Of a DNA stretch of 64,000 nucleotides, positions 22,726 to 35,248 are shown piece after piece. The notes beneath the pieces are model-generated. The model was given only the letters and a program-made list of their open reading frames with translations, was not told the origin of the DNA and did not search any database. Made by a program: the position numbers and the translations under genes. The stretch's first letter is position 1. Every line of letters starts with the position of its first letter. Source of the DNA: Misgurnus anguillicaudatus (Eukaryota; Chordata; Actinopteri; Cypriniformes; Cobitidae); NCBI RefSeq assembly GCF_027580225.2, contig NC_073354.2, forward strand, positions 12,938,501 through 13,002,500, written 5' to 3'.

Positions 22726-23819
22726 ACAGACCAACCTGTTAAAATTCATGTTCTTTTTTTAAGTTCTTCGAACAGCAATTAAATTAATGTGTGATTTTGA
22801 CAGCTGGGCCAGGTGCCCAACAAACTGACCCGAACACTTCCTTCACCAGAGGAAACAGAAGGTTAAGAACCAGACCCCTGGCCAGTGTTTTGTGACTAAA
22901 GTGATCAGTTTGTACTTTAAAACCTGCTGTGTTTTAACTTGTGTGATTAGTTACAGCGTTATTCATGCTGAAAGTCCTGTCTAGAGATAGAGGGCCCTAA
23001 AAGCGAATTTCTCTGAGTTGTTCCAGGCCACCTTATTGGTATTACAAACAGACTTTCTCATGTGTCTCTCATAGACATTTAGTGTCAAGGATCTTGATTT
23101 TAAAGCCTGGCTTTTTCTTTCAGCTGCTAAGGGCAAATTGTTCGTCATCTCCTTCAGATGTTATCAGAAACCCTGGCCAGGCTTCTCTAAGCCTCTGCTG
23201 CCTGCATTTGCCAAAGTGCATTGAAACCACATTATTAAATCATATCACGTATTTAGAAAGTGGTTTCTTCGGCGAGAACGTGCGAGTGGAATATTATGTT
23301 AAGTTACAGGGTGTTTGTTTCGGCGATTATTTCTGTCTGCTTTTGACCTTTAGAAAAATGAGAATCCAAGACAATTCTGAGATATCAAAGCCGAATAAGT
23401 CTTTGGCAGAGAAAGAGAGAAACAAGAGAAAAATTGCCCTAGATAGACTGATACAGAGATAACGTCTTGACACAGATATTTTCCTCTCTTGCAATGGTCA
23501 GGCACTGTTGTTATCACGCCAGCGTTGTTTTATTATTGTAAGTTGATCATAGTTCATGCATGCATAGTAACCATAATCTATTGGGCTGTTAATTTAATTC
23601 AAGCTATATGTAACTCTAGATTTGTTAAGACTGTTTAAAGACTGCAATTCTCCAGATTGATGTCTTTTTAAAAAAACATATTAATTGGTCTGAGGCAAAA
23701 ATAAGCATTTTAGGACCAGTTTGCAGACAAGGTTTAAGCTTAGTACCAGACTTAAACGGTTAGTCAATTTTCTTTAAAAAAATCCTGATAATTTACTCAC
23801 CGACCCCAACACTTAACAG

Positions 23820-24370
23820 TTGTAATGCAGTTTAAAATTACAGTTTCAACAGAGCTTCAAAGGACACTAAATGATCCCAAACAAGGCATAAGGGTCTTAT
23901 CTCGCGAAACGATTTAAATTTACTCACTTTTAAACCACAACTTCTCGTCTATCTCCGGTACTGTGACGAGCCAGCGCGACCTCACGTAATTGCGTAATGA
24001 CGTGGAAAGGTCACGTGTTACATATATGAAACGCACATTTGTGGACAATTTTAAACAATATACTGACACAAAGACATTAATTAGTATCATTCAACATACA
24101 ACAACGTCGGAACGGTCCTCTTTCTCCACACTTGTAAACACTGGGGCGTAGTTTCGATACGTCATCTGTGACCTCTTGACGTGATGATGTATTGCGTGAG
24201 GCCGGTGCGTCACACGACCGGAAGAAGACCAGAAGTTGTGGTTTAAAACTGCATATTTTTTATTTTTCTTGCCAAAAATGACAATCGTTTTGCTAGATAA
24301 GACCCTTATGTCTCTTTTGAGAACATTTAGAGTCCTTTGAAGCTGCAATTTTAAACTGCATTAAAACTGG
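23820..24370. mobile_element. Foldback element about 550 bp
   Basis: Inverted arms: left AATGCAGTTTAAAATTACAG with CTTCAAAGGACACTAAATG; right CATTTAGAGTCCTTTGAAGC with AATTTTAAACTGCATT. The arms continue through GGGTCTTATCT(C/A)GC and AACCACAACTTCT to a core rich in ACGTCA and GTGACC words. No gene. Confidence 0.8.
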
Positions 24371-24542
24371 TACGTTTTGGGGTCCATTAAAGTCCATTAA
24401 AATGAGAAAAATCCTGGAATGTTTTCCTCAAAAAAAAAACATAATTTCTTCTCGACTATAGAATTATAAATTATCAGCATTTATTTATTTATTTATTTTT
24501 AAGAAAATTGACTAATCCTTTAAAATACAAGCTTGAGCTGCC

Positions 24543-24830
24543 TTAAATGGATAGTTGACCCAAAAAATAAAATTCTGTCATTTATTTTCTCACCCTCATG
24601 TTGTTATAAACCTGTATGAGTTTCTTTATTTGTTGAACACAAAAGAAGATATTTTGATAAATGATAGTAAGCACACAGCTGCTAGTACCCATTCACTTCC
24701 ATAGTATTTGTTTTTCCTACTATAGAAGTCAATAGGTACCGGCAACTGTGTGCTTACCATCATTTATCAATGAAACACCATGAGAGTAAAAGATGGCAGA
24801 ATTTTCATTTTTGGGTTATATATATAAACT
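24543..24830. mobile_element. TTAA MITE, family B copy 2
   Basis: Left end TTAAATGGATAGTTGACCC. It shares ACAAAAGAAGATATTTTGAT and the inner foldback with copy 1. The right end is eroded by an AT run. Confidence 0.8.
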
Positions 24831-26159
24831 ATTGTGCCCCAAAACAAAATTCACCTTTTAGAAGATAAAAGCACTCTCTTATGACATCATTCTGCGCCTC
24901 AGCTTCTCATCAGATTCCTGTTGGCGTAAACATGCAATTGGCGTAAGGGGGAGAGGTCACCTAATATGTCCCACCCTTGTGTGTCTTAAAACTGGATAAT
25001 TTGCTCCATTACTGTTGCTCTTAGCATTACAGTTCAGGAATTGAGCTCATCTTCCAGTTAAGATCCAGGATAACTAGTGGAAGATCAGAGTTAATGTAGG
25101 ATGGCGACACATTACGCAGACTTTTCCTTCTCGTAGATTTACTTCTGCCAGCTGCATCCTGGAGTAAAGCAAGCGGATGAGATTGTCAAATGACAAAAGC
25201 TGTAAACTGTGCCACGAGACACTAAAAAAGCAGCTAGGTGTAGCATAATAGTCACACGTCCATTTCGGACTGGTGCAGAAAGATATCCTGCGTAAAGGTG
25301 CGTGAACACCAAAGCGTTTAAACACGACTGAAAACGCCAGGTGGACGCCGACTGTAGGTGCTTGCCGGCTTTTTTTTAGCTGAGCGCTTTGGTTGCTATA
25401 ATACTTCTGCTGTCGTTGAATGATGCACCGGTTGGTTGTTGTGATACTTGTCCGAGTGGGAAGTGACATTGCGAGCTGAGCGTTTCACCCAAAGTTGAAC
25501 ATTTTTCAACTCTCAGCGTGGACAAAATGCTTCCATTTGAAATGTTGTGCACGCCCCATAAGATACTTCTTAGTGTATCATGTTCCATGCACAATACTGG
25601 TAGGACACCCATCTTCTCAATGCGTTCAAATGGTGTATCTGTTTGTTTTGGAGATCAAGTGCATGTGTATTTTTGTGGGTAGTAAGTTGGGTATTTCCTA
25701 GCCTCTTCCTGACCTCCGCACTCGTAGCCCGTGATTTCGGATTTGGCCTTGAGGCGCCTTACCGCGCCTCCCAAACCGCACTCTGGTGACACATGAGGCT
25801 GCTCCTCCAAGTTCTTCAAATTGACCAGGGAATGAGTGGAGACCACAAACAGAGTGGAAGCAAGCAGAATCGACTTAAAAAGTTCAAGAATGAGTGAGTT
25901 ATAAAGGCATGTGCAAATAAGAGGGATTTTTGACAGTCAAATCTTACTATTTCGGACTTATTTCACATCATGTTGTGGCTATTTAAGTGGCATGGCTGCA
26001 TTGACTGTTTTTTTCACCTGACTTTAGTGGTGTCTGTTTGCTGCCAAATTTGGCAAGATTATAGGGCAAAACACTTCAGAAGTACCCACAAGACCAAACT
26101 AAATGCTATAAAAGAGAAATCATGCTAATAAAACTTTCTCAGACTTACCTTAAGCTAAC

Positions 26160-26238
26160 AAGACTTCTTACATTTATGCAATTGGTAGACGCTTATCCAG
26201 GTGACTTTAAGTGCATTCAGTATATGCACTGTGTGTAC
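26160..26238. repeat. SINE/LINE tail split by a hAT insertion
   Basis: ACATTTATGCAATTGGTAGA then CGCTTATCCAGGTGACTTTA is the common teleost SINE body. Its continuation (TTTCCTGGAAATGAACCCAT) resumes at about 27442 on the other side of the hAT element. Confidence 0.65.
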
Positions 26239-27433
26239 TAGGGGTGGAACAATACATGTATTCGTTTCGAACCGAATCGGTACGGGGGTCACGGTTCGGT
26301 GCATGAATTTAAACGGAGAATACACGGTATGAAAATTAAAAAAAACTTGCGTGCAAAATAATTAATGTAATGCGGAACTACTGTTAGATAGGCGGGTTCT
26401 TTATGGACAGCTAATCTGTTGCCCCGCTTTAAGCTCTGAAGCTCTGATTGGCGCCGATGCATCCGAGCTCCGCCTATGTATGCGCTCTATCAGAGACGTC
26501 TACATTCTGGCACTCTGCAGTTTTTTGTCAGGTTCACGGTCCAGTGAGTGAAATAGCAGCGACAGCGAGTATGGCAAATGGTGGTGAGGATCCGCCGGCC
26601 CCTTTAAGATCGCAAGTTTGGCAAAGCTTCAGTTTTCCAGTCAGTTACAATAGTACAGGCGAGAGAGTGGTGGAAAAGACGAGGACTTTGCGTCGGCGTT
26701 GTTCAGCAGTTGTTAGGTATGTGAGTGGAAATACGTCTAATCAGGGCTCTCAAGTCTCACGCATTCACCTTGACAAACACGCATTTCAGTCAGTTCAAAT
26801 GCCACACTTTGTATTTCTCACGCTGAGAAGTAGGAGATAAATTGTCCTGCTATATACAACGGCATACGCAGGGCAGTTCTGTCGAGTTCAGCTGCTTTAG
26901 GTTTTTATATGTGCCAAACTTTACGCAGCGCCAGCAGCGTCAGAGTACCGCGAGAAATCTTGCGGAGGAGGCTGATTTCAAATCGCTCTCGCGTTACTCT
27001 GACGTCATCCACTTGTCGTTTCTTGCAGCGCCTCGTGAAGTCGTACACACCTATTAATTCATCCTACAAGCCTATTTTTTGTTCTTTAGTACATTAATAT
27101 GAAATAAGGCCAAAATGTAATTTAAAAATGTATTTAGGTAACACTTGTAATACATTTGAACCCCTATTTGTATGAAAGATGAGTACAAGATTACTTAAAG
27201 TGGTATATATTTTTGAAATACGAGATAGTTTGTTAAATGCATTTCAGTTCATATTCATGACATCTCAAAATAACACTGATAAGGACACCTATGTTTTTAA
27301 GATTAGCTTAAAAAAATGCCTTCTTCATTTTTGTTTTGCTTTTTTCCTCCATTGTACCGAAAGTGAATCGAACCGTGAAGCCTGAACCGAGGTACGAACC
27401 GAACCGGGACTTGTGTGTACCGTTCCACCCCTA
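26239..27433 (+). mobile_element. hAT element remnant with BED-finger start, 1195 bp
   Basis: Inverted ends TAGGGGTGGAAC / GTTCCACCCCTA and a perfect 8-bp duplication GTGTGTAC at 26231-26238 and 27434-27441. Subterminal CGAACCGAA-type words occur at both ends. Inside, an open frame from the Met at 26571 to 26840 resembles the N-terminus of ZBED-like hAT transposases (SQVWQSFSFPVSYNSTGER, then RRRCSAVVRYVSGNTSN). The expected first Cys of the C-x-x-C pair is replaced by Arg, and the reading diverges after GNTSN. The catalytic domain is absent. It is a non-autonomous, decayed copy. Confidence 0.88.
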
Positions 27434-27548
27434 GTGTGTACATTGTTTCCTGGAAATGAACCCATTACCTTATTACTTATTAAACATGATTTCTTATCCC
27501 ACGTCTTCCATTTTAAAGGAAAACACAACCCTTTTTTTATATTTTATT

Positions 27549-29207
27549 TAGGGCTGGGAAAAGATAAATCGCGATTAATTGCATACAAAATAAAAGTTAT
27601 TTTTTTGCATAATATACCTGTGTACTGTGTGTAATTATTGGGTATATTTAACCACACACACATACATATATTTTTGTCAGATTTTTTAAATTTATATATA
27701 AATTGTTTTACTTATATATAATATAGAATATATAAAAATTAGGGCTGTCAAAATTAACGCGTTAATAACGCGTTAACGCAAATTCATTTTAACGCCACTA
27801 ATTTTATTAACGGAGATTAACGCAACGCGCAATTTCTTTTTGACCCTTGGTCCAGCCCATAGTTGAATAAACAGAGACGCAGACAAATGTGACTCTCTCT
27901 AAATGAGTAAAAGGTTTTCATAGAAATAAGAACATTAAGCAAATCGTCTACCAAATCCAATGCTCTAAATGCTCGTTGGACATCTGATATGATCGTTATT
28001 TATACGTCTGAGAGGTGTAACGTTACCGTCCTCCTAATGCTTAATCTAATACAAAATGCGTCTCAATTCATTTTGGTTTCGCTTTTATGCATGACTTAGA
28101 AAATAGACTGCAGGACTTGCTTGATGTTAAAATAGTCATTAAGAGAGATAAAGTTCGGTACCTGATTAATGTTAAAGAGTTATTAAGAGCGACAAGACTC
28201 AAAAGCGATCCCCTCACGCTGACTGACTGACATCTGAAGCGCGTGCACACAGCCGCGCGAGTGCGCGACCCGGATATATAGACATCTACACAAAATTACA
28301 GTTTTACAAATATCTGTTTTGATAAGAATTCACGCAGGTAGGCTCTATAATCTGTTATGTTTTAAGTAAATGTTTGGTTAACTGTTGGGTAAAAATATCT
28401 GATGTGTAACATTATATTAGATCACTTAGATTTTAAGCAGTCTGTCTCAATGTCAATCAAACAAAAGGAAAAAAAGTTGAACATACATTGATGATGTTTT
28501 TGCTTTGTGTGTGCTAAATCTATTAGTTTTACCAGTGATTTTAAGGTATTGATGTGGTAATATAATGTATGGATGTGAAAATTTTTGTAGTAATTTGATT
28601 CTTTCAACTTCAAACACGTGTAGTTCTGTCATATTTTGTTATATTTCAACAAATCATGCATTGTTCTATGTTTTAATAGAGAATGTCAAAATATGAACAA
28701 CTATTTTTAAAAAATTTGCTAATTCCGACTCAACTTGCCAGCACAGGTCACAAATGATGCAGCAGCAAACAAAAATGGAGAAAGAAAAATCTTCTGAAAG
28801 GAAAATTCATATACAAAACAATGGCTGGTGATTCTGTTAAAATGTAAACAGGCTGTTGTTAACATACATTTGCATAAAGCATCTATATATGTATATATGA
28901 TTAGAATATTAAAAACCTGAAAAGTGTTAAATTAGGGTAAATTTAGAATGGATAAAAATGTGCGATTAATTTGCGATTAATCGCAGTTAACTCATGAAAT
29001 CATGCGATTAATCTAGATTAATTTTTTTAATCTATTGACAGCCCTAATAAAAATATAAATAAATATTTATACACATGTAAATGTTTCTTAAATACATACA
29101 TGAATGTCTGTGTATTTATTTGTACATAATAATTTCACACAGTACACACTCATATTATTCCAAAAATCACTTTTATTTTGTATGCGATTAATCTTTTCCC
29201 AGCCCTA
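27549..29207. mobile_element. hAT-like element (TAGGGCTGGG ends), outer
   Basis: Inverted ends TAGGGCTGGGAAAAGATAA / TAGGGCTGGGAAAAGATTAA. Perfect 8-bp duplication ATTTTATT at 27541-27548 and 29208-29215. Both ends lead into ATCGCGATTAAT-like words. It contains another hAT (27740-29046); excluding that, it is about 350 bp. No transposase. Confidence 0.93.
27740..29046. mobile_element. hAT-like element (TAGGGCTGTC ends), inner
   Basis: Inverted ends TAGGGCTGTCAA / TAGGGCTGTCAA with a perfect 8-bp duplication ATAAAAAT at 27732-27739 and 29047-29054. Subterminal AACGCGTTAA words on the left and ATGCGATTAATCTAGATTAA on the right. 1307 bp, no recognisable transposase. Confidence 0.93.
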
Positions 29208-30918
29208 ATTTTATTATGTTCTTAACTTAATTTAAATGAATTTATACATACCCATCTTTTTTCAATGCGTGCACTTTTAATGTTTGTACAGCGCTTCTTG
29301 AATGTGTTAGCATTTAGCCTAGCCCCATTCATTCCTATGGCTCCAAACTAAAGTTTTATTTTGTGCCATCATACTTACTTGTGTAACTACTCGTGTAACA
29401 GTCTTTAAATAGGGAAAACAGGGAAGTGTTTGGTGGCTTCTAAATTCACCCCTGTTTGGATCCTAAGGAATGAATGGGGCTAGGCTAAATGCTAACATAT
29501 TCACGACGCGCTGTACAAAGAATAACTGCACGCATTGAAAAAAGATAGGGATGTATTAATTCGTAAAAGTTGAGGTAAGAACATAGTAAAATATTGAAAA
29601 ACTGTGGTGATTTCCTTTAATACTCCGCTCTAGAAAATCACCTAGTGTCCTTTGGCCTGTTAGATTTTAAGGACACAGAAATGGGTAGGGTTAGATTTAA
29701 GCTTTGGGCTGCGGTCTGAAAACATCTTAAAATAATTTTGTTTACTCCAATTTTAATAGCTTTGACAGGAATTTTGTTTTAGGACAAACAAATGGTTCTG
29801 ATCCAGGATCACATCCTGTTTGTCAAAACAGGCACTTAAAGATGTTAAAGGCCACTGTAGGATTCATTAAAAGAGTATAATTTCCCACCAGGACCTTAAC
29901 CATTGTCCGTCTCATACCTCTCACATCTGATGGGACACCCCACGTCGCCTGCAGGGAAAAAATGTATGGAGACACTCAGCAGGAAAGCAAATGTTATCTG
30001 CAGCAGGGCGTTTTGCTTCTCATGTGGGCGCGGGGCGTGTGGATGTGTTTTGTGTTTTGGGTCTGGAAGACACTGGAGAATCTAAGTCCACAATGTCTGC
30101 CGCTCACACGCCACCTCACAAAGCACAGAGATGAGAGAGTCACACAACGTCTGGGTCACGTTTGGCTTATCTAACTCCTGATAGCAAGACGCTGAGAGAC
30201 AGATTTGATGGACTCTATCTGAGCTCTGAGTGTCCTCAGGCTCTGGTGTTTTATCAGCTCTTGGATGTCTACGTGTGGAGCGGCCCTGAGGAATAAAGGC
30301 ACTTTGGAGCCTGGAGAATAAACAGAGCTGATCTTCACATCTCCAGCCACAGACATGATGGCTTGCAGCTTAAGAGCTCTCAGCATCAGTAGGGCTCCTT
30401 ATGTGTCGGACGTCACCCTTGAGTGACCCCTCAGAGTCCAACATACACCAGAACTCCCTTTGTCGTCTTTCAGTCTTTTATCCTCACGTGCAGTCATAAT
30501 TCACTTTATGTTGTAAGTTCCCAGGTCCCAGTGATTTCGATGTTGTATGTGTAAAATCCTTATTATGGATAAATTATGTAATGCCTTTTATATTATTATT
30601 TAATCGGTTGTCATAAGATTAGAAAATGTTTTAACCTAAACCTTTTTTGAGCAAATTAAAAACAGCATTGACAGTTTGCTGGTTGGGTGGTTGGTGCTAA
30701 TGTCTTTTTGGTGTTTCCCAGCACATGGTTTTCTCTATGTCTCACTTGTAAATAGGGATTTTAAGGTATATAATGGCTGAATATGTGCTGAATTGTTTTC
30801 TGTTCCCTTGCATGTGCAAATGAGCATATGGTGGCCCTGTCTGCGTTGTGGTCTCTTGTTGGTGTTCAAAGTAAAGTAACAAAAGCATTCCACACATTGT
30901 GGGGCATAATAGTCACTA

Positions 30919-31220
30919 TTTAAATGGATAGTTCACGCAAAATTGAAAATTCTGTCATCATTTATTCACTCTCATGTTGTTGCAAACCTATATAAACATC
31001 TTTGTTCTGATGAACACAAAAGAAGATATTTTGACGAATATTTTTAACCAAACCAAAGCCCTTTGACCTCTATAGTAGGATAAAAAGAATACTATGAAAG
31101 TCAATCGGTTTGGTTACAAGCATTTCTTGAAATACCTCTCTGTGTGTTCACCAGAACAAATAAATGTATACAGGTTTGTAACAACATGACAATAATTTTT
31201 TTTATAAACTATCCCTTTTA
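30919..31220. mobile_element. TTAA MITE, family B copy 3
   Basis: Left end TTAAATGGATAGTTCACGC; the right end, complemented, is AAAGGGATAGTTTATAAAA. It shares ACACAAAAGAAGATATTTTG with the other copies. Confidence 0.85.
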
Positions 31221-31235
31221 GTTATAGCTGTAATC

Positions 31236-31635
31236 TAGGCATACACCGATATGGACATTTTGGCCGATACCGATAACCGATAACTCTTTATATTTGGGGG
31301 GTGATAACCGATATATATAGGCCGATAAATATTCATATTATTTTCACAATGAAAAACTCCCAGACCGCGGACATCTTGTCTTTGCGCTAGACTAGCATGC
31401 TCTTCTTAAGCCCGCAACACGTGTCATCTTTGTGCTATGTCACAGAAAGCACCAATCAATCTCCACATGGCCAGCAATGAGCAAGTGAAGTGGTTCAACA
31501 AACCAAAATAATCCATCATTTATCTGCTTTCATTTATCGGCCTAATTTTGCTATCAGACCGATAACCGATAATATTAAAAAATAAGCAGTTATCGGCCGA
31601 TAACGATATGTCGGCCGATATATCGTGCATCCCTA
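31236..31635. mobile_element. hAT-like MITE with CCGATA repeats, 400 bp
   Basis: Ends TAGGCATACACCGATATGG and TAGGGATGCACGATATATCG (right complemented). Near-perfect 8-bp duplication CTGTAATC / CTGTTATC at 31228-31235 and 31636-31643. Subterminal CCGATAACCGATAA words occur on both sides in inverted orientation. Confidence 0.9.
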
Positions 31636-32019
31636 CTGTTATCCGCAATTTTGCCTCTCTATCACCATCTCTTTTTGAAACACAAAATTACTGGTGTATA
31701 TTTACATGGATTAGAGTCCAAAGGGCTCATTATAGTTATAGTTAGTACGGCGTAGGCTACGAGTCGGTTTTCATATATACTTCTGCGTAGAACTGACGCG
31801 CTGCTAAAAATTTGGTGATGTGCACGTCAGGCTACGCAGAGGCTACGGATAACCTACGGCATAGACCTTACGCACGATTATAAATGGGCTTAATGAAGTT
31901 AAATACCTGAGATATCATACCCGACAGCTATAAATCGTTATAAGCTTGCCATTGTTAAACGGGCGAAATTATAGATTGCAGTTTTATTTCTGCTATTATT
32001 CTTTCATTCTGCTGTAAAA

Positions 32020-32300
32020 CCCAAAGTATTTTCTTTTTTTTACGTGTACGGTCAAATGCACGACCTTGCAAAGTATAGTTTATTTCACTCATACGTGTAC
32101 ACAGACATTCAATGCATGCGCATTGCGACCAAATGCAATGCATCTCCTGGGCTACATACTACATTTTCCTGCAGACGCATGCGCGACCTATGTGTACAAT
32201 GTATGCAAGGTTTCAAAAATCCGGCGTGCATGTACAGTATGCATGCACTCTTCTGATGACGAAAATTGCATCATACTGTATGTGCAAACGTAAAAAAAAT
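32020..32300. repeat. Dispersed repeat related to 6540-6830
   Basis: Second copy of the degenerate repeat, with TTTTTACGTGTACG near its start and CTTCTGATGACGAAAATTGC near its end. Rich in ATGCATGCGCA-like words. Confidence 0.5.
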
Positions 32301-33087
32301 TATCCATTCGGCCTTCAGAAGATATCTTCCAAAGCTTTGGAAATAATGTGAACAATAGCAAGAAAAATGTTCTGCATTTGTCATCTTTGACAAGTCTGAA
32401 AAACGCTAAACTCTACTATACATGCATTTTGTATTTTCGTTACAGTCAAGTAAGCGAGAGTCAGACAGATATAAGCAGCCAGACCTCTGACTCCATAACC
32501 TACAGATGTGGATGAAGAACATCTCAATCCAATTACTAAGCATAATCAAAGGCATTATTGACAAGTTTGTTTATATTTTATCCACAGGAATGTTTAATAG
32601 AAGAGAATCCAAGTTTTTAGTGAGGTTGCTACAGCTGCTCGGTTAGAAGTTCCCTGCCAAAACTGAAGCCAAGCGGAGTCATAAAGAGCAGTCATTTGAA
32701 TTTATTTATCTTTCACCTCAAATGACCTTCAGCCATCTAAAAAGCAAACGTCTACATTTCATTTTGTTATCATTAATTTGTCTCCTGCGTTTGTCAGGCT
32801 TTAAAACAGGCAGCTCGTGTGCACTAGCGCTAGAGTAAGAACTCATTGCTGAATGACGTTCAAGTTTTGTTTTGGAATGTTTCTGAGGACTTCCTGCTTT
32901 CATGCAACAATGTAAATTGAAATAATGAGACAGCAGGTCACGTTGCGATTCTGATCGGTTTTGAGGCACAAACAGAGACAAACAATGATGCTTATCATAC
33001 TTCCGTTTTGAGGGGATGTTTTTGCCAGATAAAATCCATTGGGTGAAGTGAAGAGTGCAGATTGACTGTGTAGAAGTGATGTGAGGC

Positions 33088-33215
33088 AAAGGGATAGTTC
33101 GCCAAAAATGAAAACTCTCACTCTCATGTTGTTGCAAACCTGTATTCATTTCTTTCTGCAGAACACAAAGGAAGATATTTTGAGCAATGTTTGTAGCCAA
33201 AATAATAAGTTTTAG
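33088..33215. mobile_element. TTAA MITE, family B, truncated copy
   Basis: Only the left half remains: AAAGGGATAGTTCGCCAAAA through GGAAGATATTTTGAGCAATG. The right arm is missing. Confidence 0.7.
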
Positions 33216-34349
33216 CATGCTATTGATAATGGATATATTTGGATACTTTTAGATGGGTGGAGCTGGGGATGGAGGCGGGTGATTATTAGAGCTTTGATAG
33301 CACCTTACTGCTTAAAGCACACTACAAAACTATTTAAATGTAAAAGTAGATGAAATATACATTGCTGATGGCTTTGAATTACCTAAAAGTCAATAAGTTT
33401 GAGTAAAGCTGATGTGCAAGATGATTGGCTTACGGATCACAGGGCTAGGAACTGTCAGCATGCGCCTGGACTAGGTCAGTTGTGCTGTGCAAAACAACAT
33501 CACCATTGGCCACCAGCAGTTTTTAATCAAAAGTGACTTGTTTAATTCTTTGCGAAGACTTGAAGAGCTGTCATTCCGCTTGTGAAAGGCACACCCATCC
33601 TCACATCATCTGAATACTTCAGCCAGTAAGGAAACTCAAACTCCCAAACATCCTTAGGGAGGGATTCCTTCCTCTTTACACACACAATGCCATGGGAGTG
33701 CAGAGAGAGACGTTCAGGAAAGCAGACAGTGACCTTGTACGTACCTTGGTTGGGAGGCTCAGAGCTCAAGATGGCTATTGTTTGTTTTGTCTAACACATC
33801 GTTTTGGGCCTTGTTCTAGTGTGTTTATCTGTACTGGTGTCTGTGTAAGGGTGTGTTCAGAGTTCTGCTGTGGTGTAAGCAGAAAGTTTTCCACCTCGTG
33901 TGTTGATGGATGATAAACTCGAGGTCCTTGACTGACCCGGTTTGAGGGATTTCGGGACTTGATTTGCTGTCGGACCACCGGCAACATTGTGTCCTCTTGA
34001 CCCCCATCCTCTGTTCGTCTCTTTAGCCATCACTTTAATTGTTTTCTTACCCTAATGAGTCTTCCTGTTCCCAGAAAGTAAATCTACAAAGGGCTTCAAG
34101 ACTAGACGGGAAAGATAGACCATTTCTCTAAAGCAGTTGTATTATACAAATAAGACAAGCAAATCTCTCAGATGCACATCATTGGGATTCCATAAGACTG
34201 AGAGAAAAGTTGTGTGTATGTACTGTACTGTATGTGTGTGTTATGCATTTTTTTGCATTAAAATGAGTTTTTATTAGCTTATGACATTAATATAAGCATT
34301 CAGCATTGCTAGGTTTTCGTTTTTAAATGGCTTTTTCTTCTTTCTTTAG

Positions 34350-34526
34350 TTCTACCTGCAATCTCGGTTCACGTGGCGAGGAGCTCGTCTTCTGAGGCCC
34401 CTCCTCCAGTTCACCTTGCTGATGATGGCCTTCTACACTGGCCTATCACGCGTCTCGGATCACAAACACCACCCCACTGATGTCTTGGCTGGCTTTGTCC
34501 AGGGAGCATTAGTAGCGTACTGCATA
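34350..34526 (+). CDS. plpp3: plpp3 exon 5 (motif C3)
   Basis: A 177-bp exon (59 codons, phase 0 at both ends), acceptor TTCTTTCTTTAG and donor GTGAGT. It starts [20 protein letters not shown], continues with membrane segment 5 and then [31 protein letters not shown] is motif C3 (SRX5HX3D); its His is the nucleophile and the Asp orients it in this family. The exon ends in segment 6 ([10 protein letters not shown]). Confidence 0.97.
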
Positions 34527-34831
34527 GTGAGTCCTTTTTCTTCAATTCTCTATTTGACCCACACATGGCTTTAATTTAAGATTTATCTGTAATTTCTTAG
34601 CTTAGTATTTTTCATAGAACCTGCACAAAATGTAAGAAAGTATTTGTAAGCCTCCTAAATACACTCTATTAATGCTTTACCATAAATTGTAGTTGAAGGG
34701 AAATCTTACAAGACAAGAAATGTTTATAAACGCTAAGTTATAAATAATTCCCCATAAACTGTTGATTTGGTAGCAATAATACGCAGTGAAAAATACAGGT
34801 TGTGTTCATATCAAGATATATTTTTGTTACC

Positions 34832-35248
34832 TTAAAGAAGACATCAAATCTGACTTTTTCCATGTTTACGTGCTATAATTGAGTCCCCAGTGCTTTTATC
34901 AAACTAGAAAATGTGAAAAAGATCAACCCAGTAACTTAGTTTTGGTAACCATTCTCTACAAACATGTGAAAAAATAGGTCATTAAAATTTGGCTCCCTTG
35001 TGATGTCAGAAGGGGATAGAACCCCCTCTTACTCTGCACTATCCAACCACAGCACTGCCATTTAGTGCAGCTCATTTCCATTTTAAGGAAACACCCAAAA
35101 TGGCACATTTTTGTTCACATCTACAAAGTGGTAATTTTAACATACTATAATAAATTATCTCTATGAGCTAAAACTTCACATATGTACTCTGAGGACACCA
35201 AAGATTTATTTGACATCTTAAAAAAGTCTTGTGAAATGTCCCTTTTAA
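34832..35248. mobile_element. TTAA-bounded MITE, family C
   Basis: Bounded by TTAA, left TTAAAGAAGACATCAAATC and right, complemented, TTAAAAGGGACATTTCACAA. The inside holds a block CCATTTAGTGCAGCTCATTT. The ends resemble other TTAAAGG-type elements in the window. Confidence 0.65.

Larger units (their letters stand above)
27513..29620. mobile_element. TTAA foldback element interrupted by two nested hATs
   Basis: Host element bounded by TTAA. The left end is TTAAAGGAAAACACAACCC; the right end, complemented, is TTAAAGGAAATCACCACAG. The remaining parts, 27513-27548 and 29208-29620, fold together: AACTTAATTTAAATGAAT against its degenerate complement, and GCATTTAGCCTAGCCCCATT against AATGGGGCTAGGCTAAATGC. 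Without the insertion it is about 440 bp. Confidence 0.88.
20612..34349 (+). other. plpp3: Intron 4 of plpp3
   Basis: A 13.7-kb intron, GTAAGT to TTCTTTCTTTAG. It is rich in mobile elements, listed separately. The stretches 20653-21307, 22726-23800, 24840-26160, 29640-30910, 32300-33080 and 33220-34340 show no recognisable element and no supported exon. A minus-strand open frame at 33542-33769 is discussed as a lead only. Confidence 0.85.

Noticed and set aside
32718..33218. 166-codon minus-strand open frame
   Set aside because: It runs through the truncated TTAA MITE at 33088-33215 and has low-complexity, non-family composition; probably chance.
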